Below are positions 33,715 to 45,114 of a stretch of DNA of 64,000 nucleotides, piece by piece. The notes under the pieces were generated by a model that worked only from the letters and a program-made list of their open reading frames with translations, did not search any database and was not told the origin of the DNA. A program made the position numbers and the translations under genes. How positions within the stretch are numbered: the first letter of the stretch is position 1; each line of letters starts with the position of its first letter. This DNA comes from Lophium mytilinum (taxonomy: Eukaryota > Ascomycota > Dothideomycetes > Mytilinidiales > Mytilinidiaceae): the NCBI GenBank assembly GCA_010093605.1, contig MU004181.1, positions 2,262,215-2,326,214 of the forward strand, in the 5' to 3' direction.

Positions 33715-36700
33715 CTAACAAAGGCAAACCAAGCCTAAGCTAATCCCATTAACTGGTGCAGAAGCTTCACATTTAGCACCAGGCCCATGACAATCCTCCG
33801 CGCACTCTCCTGCAGTGATATAAAAGTTGTCATTAGCAGCGCAGTGCTCGGGCGGCACTGCCGATGTCGGCACCGAATCAGGGGTGGATGTTAGAAATAT
33901 CGTCGATGTTACCTGCACCGCCACCACCGTGTTGAACACAATGCTCGTTACCACCGAGGGATCTGTGTACTGCGAGGCAGGAGTCTGGCTAGTATCCAAG
34001 GAAGAAGGCGTGATTGAAGAAGGTGTTGTTATTGGAGAAGGTGTTGTTATTGGAGAAGTTGTTGTTATTGGAGAAGGTGTTGTTGGAGAAGGCGTTGCTA
34101 AGATCGTGGTCTGTGGCTGGGTCCCTATCGCAGATGCTGACGATATGAGCGAGACTAAGGTGGTCGGGCCGGTAGGGGTGTGGCTTGCGGAGAAGGATGC
34201 CCATTCTGAAGAACAGTAGCCCTATATACTCTCATCAGCACGAATAAAGATACGGCATTTACCCTGATCTCTTACATTATCGATGCTGTATCCTGAAGCC
34301 GCAGGCATCAGAGTTCCACTGATGACAAGCGGAATCTCAGTAACGTTGCTGATTGGGACGAGGCTACCATCCCGTCCTTCGAGGGGGCTATTGGTCCTTT
34401 TCCGTTGGTTCCATCCAGGCCAATTCGCGAAGCATATCCTAGAAGACCCTTATCAGCCTTCGAAGCTCAAACATAGACTGTAGACTTTGTCTTCCGACTT
34501 ACCCAGCAGGGGCTCTATTGTAAGCAACTGGAACATGCGCTGGCAAGAACGAGCCATAGCTCAGATCGGTCTGTGGAAAAGTAATCACAGGGTTTGCCCT
34601 TTGGTAAGCATGTCGCTGTAGATACTGCTTGATTGTGGCGACAGGGAGTGTTTGCGACGATCCCCAATAGGCAAGAAAATAGGCCACTAGACCAGCCTAT
34701 AAAAACTTGTTAGTGCTGCTTAAAAGGTTGGTGCTAGCAAGAATAAAACATACTACAGCTGGAGCAGCAAAGCTAGTACCCTCTTTCAACACTGTCTGGG
34801 TGTTGTCGTCATGACGCGCACATTCTACGTCAGTAGCTTGAGCGTAGACTGTCATTGACCCAGCTTGTCCGGGCTGGTGAGGGTTTGTCATAAAATACAA
34901 GCTGCCGTTTTGGTTTACGCCGCCAACCGTAATGATAGAGTTTGTGTCATCTCCATACTTCTGCGGTGAGACAGTGTGTAGTCTCTGTGGGTTCGTGGCA
35001 TGGTTACCGTTATTCCCGGCTGCAACGACGAGAGGTATGTTGTACTGATTGCACAGCCTTACTGCTCTGGCTAGATATTGGTCGATCTCGTTATACCAGT
35101 CTTGTCCAAGACTTCGCGCATCATACCCTATTGTATCATGACTATTAGCGGCGACATCGGGTCAGGGAAGTAGACCATACCGTAGGAAAAGTTGATGACG
35201 GCCTTCTTGCGGTTGCCTACTCTTATATCATCTATGGCGTAGTCGAATGCTTGTTGTATTCCCGCAGGCGTAGTCCCGGCGAGCCTGATCGGTCCGTACA
35301 GGCCTCCCGGATTAGGATTTTGATAAGCACCTCTGGACCTTATCACGACTAGGTCGGCTCTTGAAGCAACACCAAGGTTGATACCCGCAGCCACGCTCGC
35401 AACGGCGGTGCCGTGTCCATCAAAGTCATCGACGTTATCATCTGGATGTTCCCAGTCAAGTGGATGAGACGTCAATGTATAGTAATTCGGTACACACCAA
35501 CTACGAACTGGATTCGCCCGCCGGCCTCTAGCAAATTCCTACAATTTATGAGCTCCTCCGCAAATGTCCACAGTGTAGGAGGCCTTACTTGGTGATTCAG
35601 ATTCGCGCCAGTATCTATCACATAGATTGTGGAGCCAAATCCTAAAGTTCCATCAAACAGATAGTCCTGGGTCGCGTCTTGTGCTTCTGGGCGCTGAGAA
35701 ATCAGTCTCAGATGACTCGCACTAGGGGTTCGGTATGATAAATTAGGGTTGAGTTCAGATTCAATGTCGGCTCTTTTGCTATAGGTGCTGTTTCCACGGC
35801 TTGGGATATTTATCGAAGCGCTCCCAAAAGCGTCGTCATAATCATCTTCATTATTCGAATATATTGGAATAGCCGTGATCCGTGATACAATGGGGTCCTT
35901 CCTGTACCGCGCGGCTTCGGAGAGTGTTAAATTAGCTTGATAGAAGTACCACTTTAGAGACACAGATCTTCCGCATGGTGCTGTGCCGCCGTCTGGCAGT
36001 GTTTTGATAAAGGCGTCAAACGCTTCCACCTCTACGTCATCATGGAAGGATATCAAGTAAAGTACCCGAGCTTCTGAAGACTGGCTTGCACTTGTTGTTC
36101 CTAAGCTAGACGTAGGCGTAGAGCTTACTACTGTTGTAGATGGTTGAGTTGATATAGGCGGAGAGACCGGATTCGTGAAGGGAGCAGGAAGGGACTTGCT
36201 ACTAGTTGAGGGAGAGTCTGCTACGAAAGCATGCCTCATGAAAACCGCAAATGCACTGGCCGTGCCTATAGACACGAGACCAGACTTCCCTCTCGAGTGT
36301 GTCAAGAATTTGATGATGCTTCGAGCAGTAGCGACAACTTTGGGGTTTGAGTTCACAACAACTTTGACGGCCAGTCGAAGAGCTTTAAACCTGTCGTAGA
36401 TCTGGCGGATATCCCCTCGGCAATCTTCGAAGATTTGCTTGTCGAGTGCTTTGAGTTTGTTGAGGTCGTTTTCTGTGAAGCCTTGTACTCCTTGGCTGAA
36501 ATCGTCGAGCTCTGTGCATTATTTAGTTTGATTTATTCGAGCAGGCTTTGTTGCGGATTGGAAGCATGAAAAGTGGATCAGTCGCAGTTTCAGGAGGGTG
36601 ATTTATGGTGGGACTAGATGTTGAGGAATAGGGATAGACGTACCAATTGCCGTTTGGTCCATTATTGGGTCCAGTGCATCAAACAGAGTCTTGTCGGCAG

Positions 36701-37750
36701 CAGCAGCATCGGAAACGGCCGCATTTGTCCATTTCGCGACTTCGTCGTCAACCTTTTCTAGGTTCTTAAATGCATTCTCAGCAGCTTTCACAATATCGTT
36801 GACGGCATTGATGATTTTTTCTAGTATATTGTCCGTATGCTGCTGCTTCTTGGGCCCTGGGAGCGCCACTATCAACCTTGGACTCCGTTTTTCAATAACT
36901 CCAGGACTACCCGTGGGGGCTATAGTGGTAGTCTTTGAGATTGGTGGTATAACAAATACATCTCCGCCGATAGTGACGGTTGCGGGCCCGACAATTAGGG
37001 TCGAGCCATCCGTTATCGGCAAGGTTATTGGTTCGGATGGAAGTATCCAGGTCTCGCCATCAACGACAACGTCCGTCCGTTCCGCGAGCTTTCCTGGCAT
37101 CGTGGGTATAGAAGTGAGACCAGGCTGAAGGTTGATAGTAGTTGCGCCGAAAGCAATCTGCGTAGGAGCTGTGATGCTAGCGGGGAGTGGAAGACTCTGA
37201 GAACCGATAAGAAGTCCGGAAGATCCAATAACGATCGGCGGACCCCCAAGTGGCGTGACAGTCTGTAATTCAGTACCGACGTGGTATGTCAACGAGCCTA
37301 GAACAATCTCAGGGCCAGAGACTGCTGGAGTCGGGGTTGTAGTTGGGCTTGGGGTTGTTGGTGAAGTAAATCCTGTGCCAGAAAGCACTGAGTTCCACGA
37401 TGAAGAAGCCGGACGCGCTGATTCACCAGTGGTACCGTACCCTGCTATTCCTGTGCTAAAAGGCGCCGAGTTCCACAATGAAGAAGCTGGTCGCGGTGAT
37501 AGACCAGTGATACCGTATCCTGTCGTTCCAGCTCCCGGAGCTTGGTCTCGGTGCCAATACACACCACTTGTTGAGGCAGATAGCACAAGAGTGCTGAAAG
37601 AAGGATCTGCTTCTTCGCTTCTAGCAAAGAAAGCAAGGCCAAACCACTGAGCGGATGCAGTTGATAGACCGACACTTAGCAAGAGGATATGGATCTATCA
37701 TGAGTCAGTAAAATCGCATAACAAGTGGTTCAGCATACGTTCGCCTTCAT
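33715..37750 (-). CDS. Modular secreted subtilisin-family (S8) serine peptidase
   Basis: Eight exons: 37750-37739, 37694-36644, 36511-35589, 35538-35181, 35127-34757, 34696-34503, 34438-34276, 34221-33715. The frame is continuous and gives 1,192 residues. Residues 1-19 are a signal peptide, split after codon 4 by intron 1. Residues about 50-105 hold two 26-residue repeats. Residues about 110-280 are Thr/Ile/Gly-rich beta-like sequence as in fungal wall proteins, followed by a helical stretch. The S8 domain begins after about residue 620. Asp 654 lies in VIDTGAN, His 704 in DGHGTAVAS, Ser 900 in GTSFAAPA, and the oxyanion Asn in AAGNNG. A Thr/Pro-rich linker and a Cys-rich tail with six cysteines follow. 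The large N-terminal region is much longer than a normal propeptide; extracellular or wall location is inferred. Confidence 0.88.
34016..34100 (-). repeat. 18-bp coding minisatellite (Thr-Pro-Ser-Pro-Ile-Thr unit)
   Basis: About four tandem copies of GGAGAAGGTGTTGTTATT (plus strand), some losing or changing a codon, encode the Thr/Pro-rich linker after the subtilase domain. Such arrays change length by slippage. Confidence 0.8.
37370..37540 (-). repeat. Tandem 26-residue duplication in the subtilase N-terminus
   Basis: Two adjacent 78-bp units encode GYG-x-TG...RPASS-x-WNS with about 65% identity by eye. The DNA copies are still clearly alignable. Confidence 0.75.
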
Positions 37751-39052
37751 GGCTATTATCTAGAAGGGTGCTAGCTCCACAGAGCTAATAGAGTATCACA
37801 ACTATGATCTTGGATAGGAAAGCGACACGCTCGAGCGATGGACGCGCAAAATGACCGCGGAAATCAGGAGTTGAAAGGGACGCAGTAATCTGCAGGACTA
37901 GACACGATTGAGATACGTACTGTCTCTTATGTGACTGCTTCAAGTTGACACGTTTTTCTAGATGTGTCTGGCGCTCGAGTAGAGCTGTGAACACGTTTTG
38001 AACACCTTAGAATAGCATGAAACTCAAGAGCGCCTCTTAGGATTGTTGATCCTGTAAGTCGCTCCTGCGAGGGAATGCGTGCCCTGTGAGGCGTCGGTTC
38101 AGATGACTTCAGGTCGGTCTCTAAAGTAGCTCTTTTGACACCGTCAGTCTTCAAAAGAGCTTTGGAAGTAGATGGAAAAGATTGCAGTATGTGCTATTTA
38201 GACTGCCGAGACTGAAAAATCCATGATTTATAAAAGAGATGGTGATGTTTAGCAACAGGATGATGTCTGGCAACAGTTGCTAGGAGAGTGGCCGTGTTGT
38301 GGCAAGTTAGGGCACAGCGGCGGCTATGTCAGGAAGTGGGTTTCAGCCGAGCTACGCCGCAGACAGTGACGAGGATGAGGACGGTCACACCGTTTACTAG
38401 CAATGGCGCCGAGATTCCATTACCACGTCATCTGGCGTAGATTAGGAAACTAGGAGAGCGGACTGCTCGCCGACATCCTCATGATAGTCGCAAAAATAGA
38501 TCGGTTGCCCAGAGCGGCACGGTAAAGAGACACGACCACCACTGTGCCTCCCTTGGAGCGGCGTGGAAGGTCCTGTCGATAATGTGACGAGGAAAAGGCG
38601 CGATGGCTAGAAAGGGGGATGCGGCGAAGCAAAGATCTGTCAAGTAGTGGGGATGCACTCCATGAGCGACCTTTGAAGCGTTGAACTTCACGCCTTTCAA
38701 AATGTGCTCGTCGAAAGAGCTGTAGACGTTATGAAATGAGGCATTAAACTGTTCATTGATGGGTGATGGAGACTTGGGAGGCTTAGGAGGCTCTTCGAGA
38801 TTAACCTCGACCTCGGGTAATCATTTCTGCGGAGGCGCTAGTCTAATCTGATTTGTTCTACGAAGTACTAACTGGACATGAAGTCGTAGCTCAGTTTTAA
38901 ACCGTCGATGAAGTGATATGTTGGGCATAGCTACAAACACATCTTACAAGAGCGTCAGAAGTCTCTGTATCACCAGTTGAAGAAGAACGCATCATCGAGT
39001 CCACAGGAAACATATGCAAAAGTCTATCCCGATCACCATCTAATTACACCCC
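37751..39052. other. Intergenic region, 1.3 kb (subtilase promoter, SPF1 3' flank)
   Basis: A TTTATAAA-like site at about 38228 lies 480 bp from the subtilase start, too far to be confident. No gene seen. Confidence 0.5.
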
Positions 39053-42000
39053 CTATCTCAAAGCAGCCAGCGCCGCCTCAGCCTTCTTCTCCGCCTCCAA
39101 TTCCCTCTGTCTCTCCGCTTCAGCCGCTTCCTCCTTCTTCCTGGCCTCCTCCCTTTCTAGCTGATCCTTCCTCCGGATCGCAATATCCTTAGGCCTGTAG
39201 TCGCTAAAGGCAACCTTCAGAACCTTCTCTATGATCCAGCATCCCGCATAATCTATAACCATGACCGTGGTGAGCTTGATCTTGAAGTCGGTCGTGAAAG
39301 GCACGAGCCTCAGCTTCTCGTTGATCTCGGGAATGAACTCGGTCGCACAAGAGAAGGCGACACCGGCGACGAGGACCAGGCCCCAGTACATGCCCTTGTT
39401 CTCGCGAATGGACTCGCGGAAAGGCCTTCCTTGGTAGTTGATTGCAAAAGTGGAGATTTGCTGGATAAGCTGGAGGAGATAGATCGCACTGTTGAGGAGC
39501 GATGGTTCGAATTCGCCTTCGAGGTCAACATTGTCTTGTTTTCTGCGGAATATTAGCGAACGCTTTGGACTGGAGTAGTATCTAGACTTACGGCTCGAGG
39601 AGTTGGACATATTGAGAAATGTAAATCAGAGTACCGATATGAATAGCGAACTGTCCCAGGACTGAACCAATGATGTAGAAGTTGAAAATATTGTGCTGAG
39701 GCCGTTCTTTCGACAACCCCTCGACAGACTGTGATAAAACTTAGCATCATGCTTGACCACACAAAGAATGGACGACTTACCCTAGCACGAGAAATAGAAA
39801 GGAAGCAAACACTCATCATCATGCCGCTAATAGTAACTTGCCCATCCCCAAACTTAATGCCATCCAAATAGAGAACGCTCAAACTGTAAGCGCTGATGAG
39901 ACAGTTCAATGCTAGAATCTTGTACATCTGAATGGTTGCAACAAGAGTGCACCTTCCTTGACGAATGATGTTCGGAATCGCTATGACGTTTGCTAGCTTG
40001 CTTGTGAATGGTGCAGCAACAGAGGCATCTCCAAGCTTGATCGTTGGCGGTTCACTGTCATCTAGCTCTTGCTCCATCATGGATTGTGTAAACTTGTCAG
40101 CCATGCTCTGAGCTTTCTGTTGGGCGGGTGTGTTGGGCTGAACAGCTTGTGGGGTGGCCTTGGTCACCGCGCCATTGTGGTCCTTAGTATCCGTGCCGTT
40201 CGCAATGGCGGGAGGACCACCCTTCCTTAAAGCCTCTCGTTCCACAGCCTTCTCGTAGTGGGGATTTCCAGGACCAGGAGGATAGAGTTGTGCAATCATG
40301 ATGGGAACAGGAGGAGCTGGTTGATTGAAGCGTGCCATGAGCTGGCATTGTTTTTCGTAGACCTCTTTCATCTTGGTATTTCTGAAATGATCTGAGATCT
40401 TTTCTAGGTCATCTCGTGTTCCGTTCAGAAGAGCAACGCCAATGTGTGCTTGCTTGAGAGCACCGACATCGTTCGTCCCGTCGCCGCACATAAGAGTTGT
40501 ATAGCCACAGTCCCTGAGTCCGATGAGAATATCCTCTTTCTGCTTGGGAGAAACACGAGCATACACCCAAGCGTGACGCATGAGCTGAAACCAAGCTGGT
40601 TGATCTGTGAATTTGGCTAACGCAAATCCAGTGACACAAATGTCCTTTGTCTTCAGGATTTCCGGGTCAAGTGGCTTCGTGGGATCGACGGCAATACTGA
40701 CTTTGTCGTCAATGCTGCGCCACACAAGGTTTTGGCCAGATTCGTCATGCTCGGGCGCGTCCAAGACAAGACAGTCCCGGTCGACGATCTCGACTTCACG
40801 AGCCACGTGTACTGCGGTGAGAGGGTTGTCGCCAGTAATCATTACGACGCGATGGCTGCTTTCGTTGAGCATCCTTACGGCATCCTTGGCGTCATCCTTG
40901 AGAGGACACTGCAAGATCAAGAATCCGGCGAAAGTCAAGTTAGATTCCACTTCTTCTCGCTTGAGATCGTTGATGCGGTTCATGCCGAGCTCTGAGTCGT
41001 GGGTAATGAACTTATACGCAAGAGCGAGTACGCGCCCACCATTCCTAGTGAAGTACTTGAACGTCTCTTCGTATTGCGGTGGTACGTTGACTAGCATCTT
41101 CCGAATCGTCTCTGGGGCACCTTTAACTCCAGCAAAAGTACTCTTGGTCTTCTTCTGCGTCTTCTTGTTTGTGAGAAGTACGGTGGCTACAGAACTTTGT
41201 CGCTTGAGAGCTGAAGAAAATTGGAAGCGTCGTCGAATCTGTACCAGATCGGCGTGAAACGGCTCCTGATTGGCTTTTGCCGAGTGCTTGGTTGTAAGTG
41301 TATCATGAGCACCAACAGTCCATCCGAGAGAAGAAATGGTTGCCTTTTCCATGGGTTCACCGACGATTTCTCCTTCATCCAGTTTGACCAACGCATGAGC
41401 AGTGGCGAGAACCAGAGTAGTTTCGGTACCCACTTCAAGGACCGGTGTGACCTGTGTATGGGCGCCATCTACGGTCTTGATTCCGCTCTGACCCAGTGTG
41501 AGACCAGCAATGCCATCTACGACGAGATCTTCGCCAGTCAAGGTTCCAGTCTTATCAAAGCACGCAACGTCAACTCTACCAGCGAACGGTATTCGGAAAG
41601 GCTCAGTACAGAAGATAGCATACTTGCTCAAGGCTGCCAGACTGGTGTTGACCGCGAGACTGAGCTCCATCGGTAGTTCCGGAGGCACGACGCTGGTGAT
41701 AATGAGGACACAATCCAGCATGAGCTTAGAACGCTTCCTGTCCCTGGCAACACCTTCCTTCCACACATACCAGGAGGCGGCAATCGCGAAAATCAAAAGG
41801 AACAGAATGAAGAATAGGGCTTCGACGTTATTGGCGGATACTCGCTCAGTGGAGTAGATCATAGTCCGCACAAGGCTTCCTTGGCTGGTTTCGAACCCAG
41901 TCTTGACGACAACTGCGATTGCGCCCTTGTCCGGAGGTGGAGGTACACCGGACGAGAGCCTGGGAACCACTTCGGAGCCATCTTCAGCAGATATCCCGTG

Positions 42001-43056
42001 AGTGACTTGTAGGACCTTAGTTCCTCCATAGAGGAAAGCGTTTTTGTCCAATCCTTCCGGTTCGATCAACGCGTCTGCGGGGCGTAGTTGGATTGAGTCT
42101 TTGAGCACTGGCGTACTCTCTCCTGAAAGCATGGCCTCGTTTACGATAGCAGACCCTTCGATTAGAATCATGTCGCATGCAACACCACTATCTTCCTTCG
42201 TCCTTCCCACTGATACCAAGTCACCAGGTAGCAGTTTATCACTTTGTATTTCCTCCCATTTCTTCTTCCTGTATACGAGAAGGTCGTAAGGCTTGATGCT
42301 CATGCCACGGAACTCGTTCAAAGTACGTTGCCGCTGCCAGACTACAGTACTCTCAAAGACCACCAGCATGAATAGCGTGAACAACGAGTAGTACCAGTAG
42401 TCGTCCAGCATCCATAGTCCTACACAGAAGACCTGGAACACGAAGAACGGCGCGACAGAATGTTCCTTGAACAACTCTGTGAAGGTAGGGACGGGGATAT
42501 CGAAAGAGTTGTCTCCATAGTGTTGCTGAAGGCGCTCGATATCGGCAGGGGAGGCATGACCACGCGATTGCTGGAATGTCTTCAGGGTGGGCTTCGGTTC
42601 GGCATCGATGGCGTACGCGAGAGGCGCGAAAGAGCCTTGCTCAGGGTCGTATAGAAACCGGCGTTTCTGGAACAAGAATGACAGGTTCTGCTTCCCTCCA
42701 ACATTGTCCCGGTCGAGGGAACATATTTCAGCGGATCCTGCGTTCGCCACGGGAATAACCTTGATGAGTTTCGCAGATCGGACGTCGCGGGCTTTGGTGG
42801 ACGTGAAGAAAGACTTCAAGTTCACATTCCAGTGTGTGCTAAGCCATACTAGCGCTTGGATCGTGAAGATGCCGCCTGACCAGACGAACGTCCATTCTTG
42901 TGACTGGAGGTGCTTTTCGTATCTTTCCGCCGAGAGATAGACGGCGAAGAATGCTGGCCAAACGACTAGGAATGGCCAAATATACGTGTGGAGGGCAAGC
43001 GGTAGAGGATCATGCAGACTCGCCGCCTTGATCTGCGGGTTGTCGACGAGCGGCAT
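39053..43056 (-). CDS. SPF1: P5A-type ATPase Spf1, ER transmembrane-helix dislocase
   Basis: Three exons, 43056-39781, 39728-39592 and 39542-39053, give 1,300 residues, a normal length for fungal Spf1. P-type ATPase motifs are in order: the actuator TGES-equivalent LSGEST at about 310-315, the P5A signature PPELP at 458-462 in the M4 helix, the phosphorylation motif DKTGT with Asp 501, and GDGTNDVGALK near the C-terminal third. A final charged cytosolic helix (Glu/Lys/Ala-rich) ends the protein. In yeast Spf1 and human ATP13A1 this ATPase removes mistargeted tail-anchored and signal-anchor helices from the ER membrane. ATG 43056 starts MPLVDNPQ; the frame stays open upstream to 43140 but has no earlier ATG. 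An inverted-repeat element sits about 100 bp upstream. Confidence 0.95.
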
Positions 43057-43153
43057 GGTTGAGGGTTGTCGGTGGATGGCGATGTTTAGAAATGTCACAA
43101 TGTGTCCCTTGACCTCATTGCCAAGGCGGCCAACGGACAATCCCGTCCGAGAA

Positions 43154-43255
43154 ATTTGTCGAATTCAAAATAGCACAGAACGCTTGGCGCTTTTTTTTCG
43201 GCGTTCCTCATCAAAATTTGGAAGAGAATCGCGAGGAGCACCACCTAATTAAGTG
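43154..43255. repeat. Left terminal inverted repeat
   Basis: Pairs with 43660-43760 in inverted orientation; nearly perfect over the outer 65 bp, then weaker out to CACCTAATTAA. Confidence 0.8.
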
Positions 43256-43659
43256 TTACTCTCTTAACAGCCCTTAGATAATATAAAGGAAGGTTATATA
43301 TGCGTGCTCTAGGGCCTTTTACTAATATTTTCTAGTATTAAGCATTCTAAGCCTTACGCAGGAGCTCCCCCGGGCCTATAATACTAGAATGTTGCAGTAC
43401 TTAGAACTCTATCTACATCTTAAAGTCTTAGTATTATTTACTAGAGATATCTATACTCCTTCTTCTTATTATAACCTTTATACTTAGTAACTAGAGGGCT
43501 CTTCTTAGGTATAAAGAAGACGTGTTCCTAGGTAGAATAGGTAGTAGTATCTAGAATAGTTATTCTAGGGCGCTATAGTACTAAAAAGCCTGCTAAATAG
43601 CTATATATTATGCCCGAGGAGCCTTGCTTATAACTATTTAGCGGACGTTGAAAGGTTGA

Positions 43660-43760
43660 TAGTTAATTAGGTAGTATTCCACGCAGCTCTCACACAAATT
43701 TTGGTGAGGAACGCCGAGAAAAAGCGCCAAGCGTTCTGTGCTATTTTGAATTCGACAAAT
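43660..43760. repeat. Right terminal inverted repeat
   Basis: Reverse complement of the left arm, ending GAATTCGACAAAT. It keeps CCAAAA where the left arm has TCAAAA. Confidence 0.8.
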
Positions 43761-44305
43761 CACTGGCGTATTTTCAGGGTGGGGGTCCCTATCACGACAT
43801 CAACATATCAAACACCTGTTTAGGGGCCTCACTTGCATCAAGAATTCCGTTACCCATAATTTTCCCTAGTTATGTCCTCATGGATAAGTCTGAGTTTCAT
43901 CTTCACACTGGTTCGACGCAAGTCTCGCTGAAGTGCATTGCTACAGTTGACGTCCTAAAGGGAGCCGGCTAAGGAGATGAACTATCTGAAGCAACTGGTT
44001 GCAAGCTCCGTTGTTGCTGTTGTTGTCACAGGGCCTCTACATGTTTACCAAGTCACACGAGGAATTGAAGCGGCGTAAATGCTCTAGAAAAGCTTGCATG
44101 AGGCCATGACAGAGTAGGGCTTGCACAACTAAAGGATTCGTTCCCGCGGAATGTGCATTTGTAAAATATGGTAGCTCTCATATTACCCTCTGCAGATATT
44201 TCTCCCAGGTAGTTCCCTTGTCATCGTTTTCTTCCCCCGACACAGACGTTGTCGAGCTCATTTTGCGATTGCCCACATCCCTTCTCACTCTGAGTAGTTT
44301 TCTAC
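43761..44305. other. Intergenic region between the element and the TNT gene
   Basis: No gene or repeat recognised. It serves as 3' flank of the TNT-domain gene. Confidence 0.5.
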
Positions 44306-45114
44306 TCAACTCACAGCCGTCAAGTTCACCCTACCAATCCATCCCCCTTCCACTAACCTCTGAACACTCTTTTCCATTTGAAACTGCACGCCCAGTCCCA
44401 CCTGACCAAACCACGGCGCGATAGGGCCAGCCAGCACCACAAAAGGTACTTGCACCTCATACACATGATACTATGTTGGTCATCAGAAATTTGCTATACT
44501 TATAGCTATCAAAGCAACGGAAAGAGATACGAACATTCCATGGAAACTCCGCACCGGGCGCCGCGTCCAAATTAGTCGGCGGCAGCGAACGCTGCGCATA
44601 CGGCGCGCTAGCGGGCGACATGAAATTCCCGCGTTCACTTCCGAAGCGATCAAGAAGCGTACCGCGCGGAAGCGTCATATTTGCAGCAATGGGCATGCCG
44701 GTAGTGCTAGTTTGGAAGCCATTGAGCGACGGGTAGACGAAGAAACCGGTAGCGGGGTCCGTGTAGCGGGCGAGGAAGTCGCCGGGACACAGGCCGCCGA
44801 ATCGGTGGTAGGACGAGCTGCTGCCTGCCAGTGAGGCTAGCGGAAGGGCGGTGGGGAGGGAGACAGGGCCGAGGCGGGGGTCTCCGCAGATGTAGAGGGT
44901 CGAGTTGTCCGTGGATTTCGTGCCGGCGCAAAAGTTGGGGCAGTGGGAAGGGTCGGTATCGATCTGAGGATGTTAGGATAGGATGGGATTGGCAACTTGG
45001 TCGAAGTTTACTCACATCTCGACGATTTAGAGAATGTCGCTGATGAGTGGGAACGGGTGCAGCAGCTGAAAACAATACGAAGAGCAAAGAAATGAGAACG
45101 AGTGAACTGATCAT
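44306..45114 (-). CDS. Secreted TNT-domain protein (NAD glycohydrolase family)
   Basis: Three exons, 45114-45016, 44963-44535 and 44470-44306, give 230 residues with no break. The first about 20 residues are a signal peptide, followed by a basic, possibly cleaved stretch. After a Cys-containing segment the protein matches the fungal TNT-domain (tuberculosis necrotizing toxin) pattern: a Phe-Gly-Gly/Cys-Pro-Gly-Asp start, a Tyr-Thr-Asp-Pro block, a conserved Asp-Arg-Phe-Gly-Ser turn and a Trp-Phe-Gly-Gln segment ending near residue 199. Homologues hydrolyse NAD+ (and NADP+); secreted fungal forms occur on Aspergillus conidia. Activity here is inferred from the family. It is the only gene in a 3.9-kb gene-poor interval next to the inverted-repeat element. 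The intron donor at 44534 (GTTCGT) is unusual but its neighbours do not keep frame. Confidence 0.85.

Larger units (their letters stand above)
43154..43760. mobile_element. RIP-like degraded DNA element with about 100-bp terminal inverted repeats
   Basis: The left end starts with ATTTGTCGAATTCAAAATAG and continues through AACGCTTGGCGC, a T run and GGCGTTCCTCA; the right end (43660-43760) is its reverse complement. Within the first 65 bp the two arms differ by only a few changes, including CC to TC and a longer T run; further in they diverge. The interior (about 43260-43660) is AT-rich, dense in TA dinucleotides and has no long frame, the pattern left by repeat-induced point mutation. No convincing target-site duplication is seen. 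The size and structure suit a non-autonomous element or a decayed DNA-transposon remnant. Confidence 0.75.

Noticed and set aside
38220-38240. TTTATAAA as the TATA box of the subtilase
   Set aside because: It lies about 480 bp upstream of the start codon, too far to assign without a mapped transcript start.
40607-41257. 216-codon plus frame inside SPF1
   Set aside because: Antisense to a conserved P-type ATPase region; no independent features.
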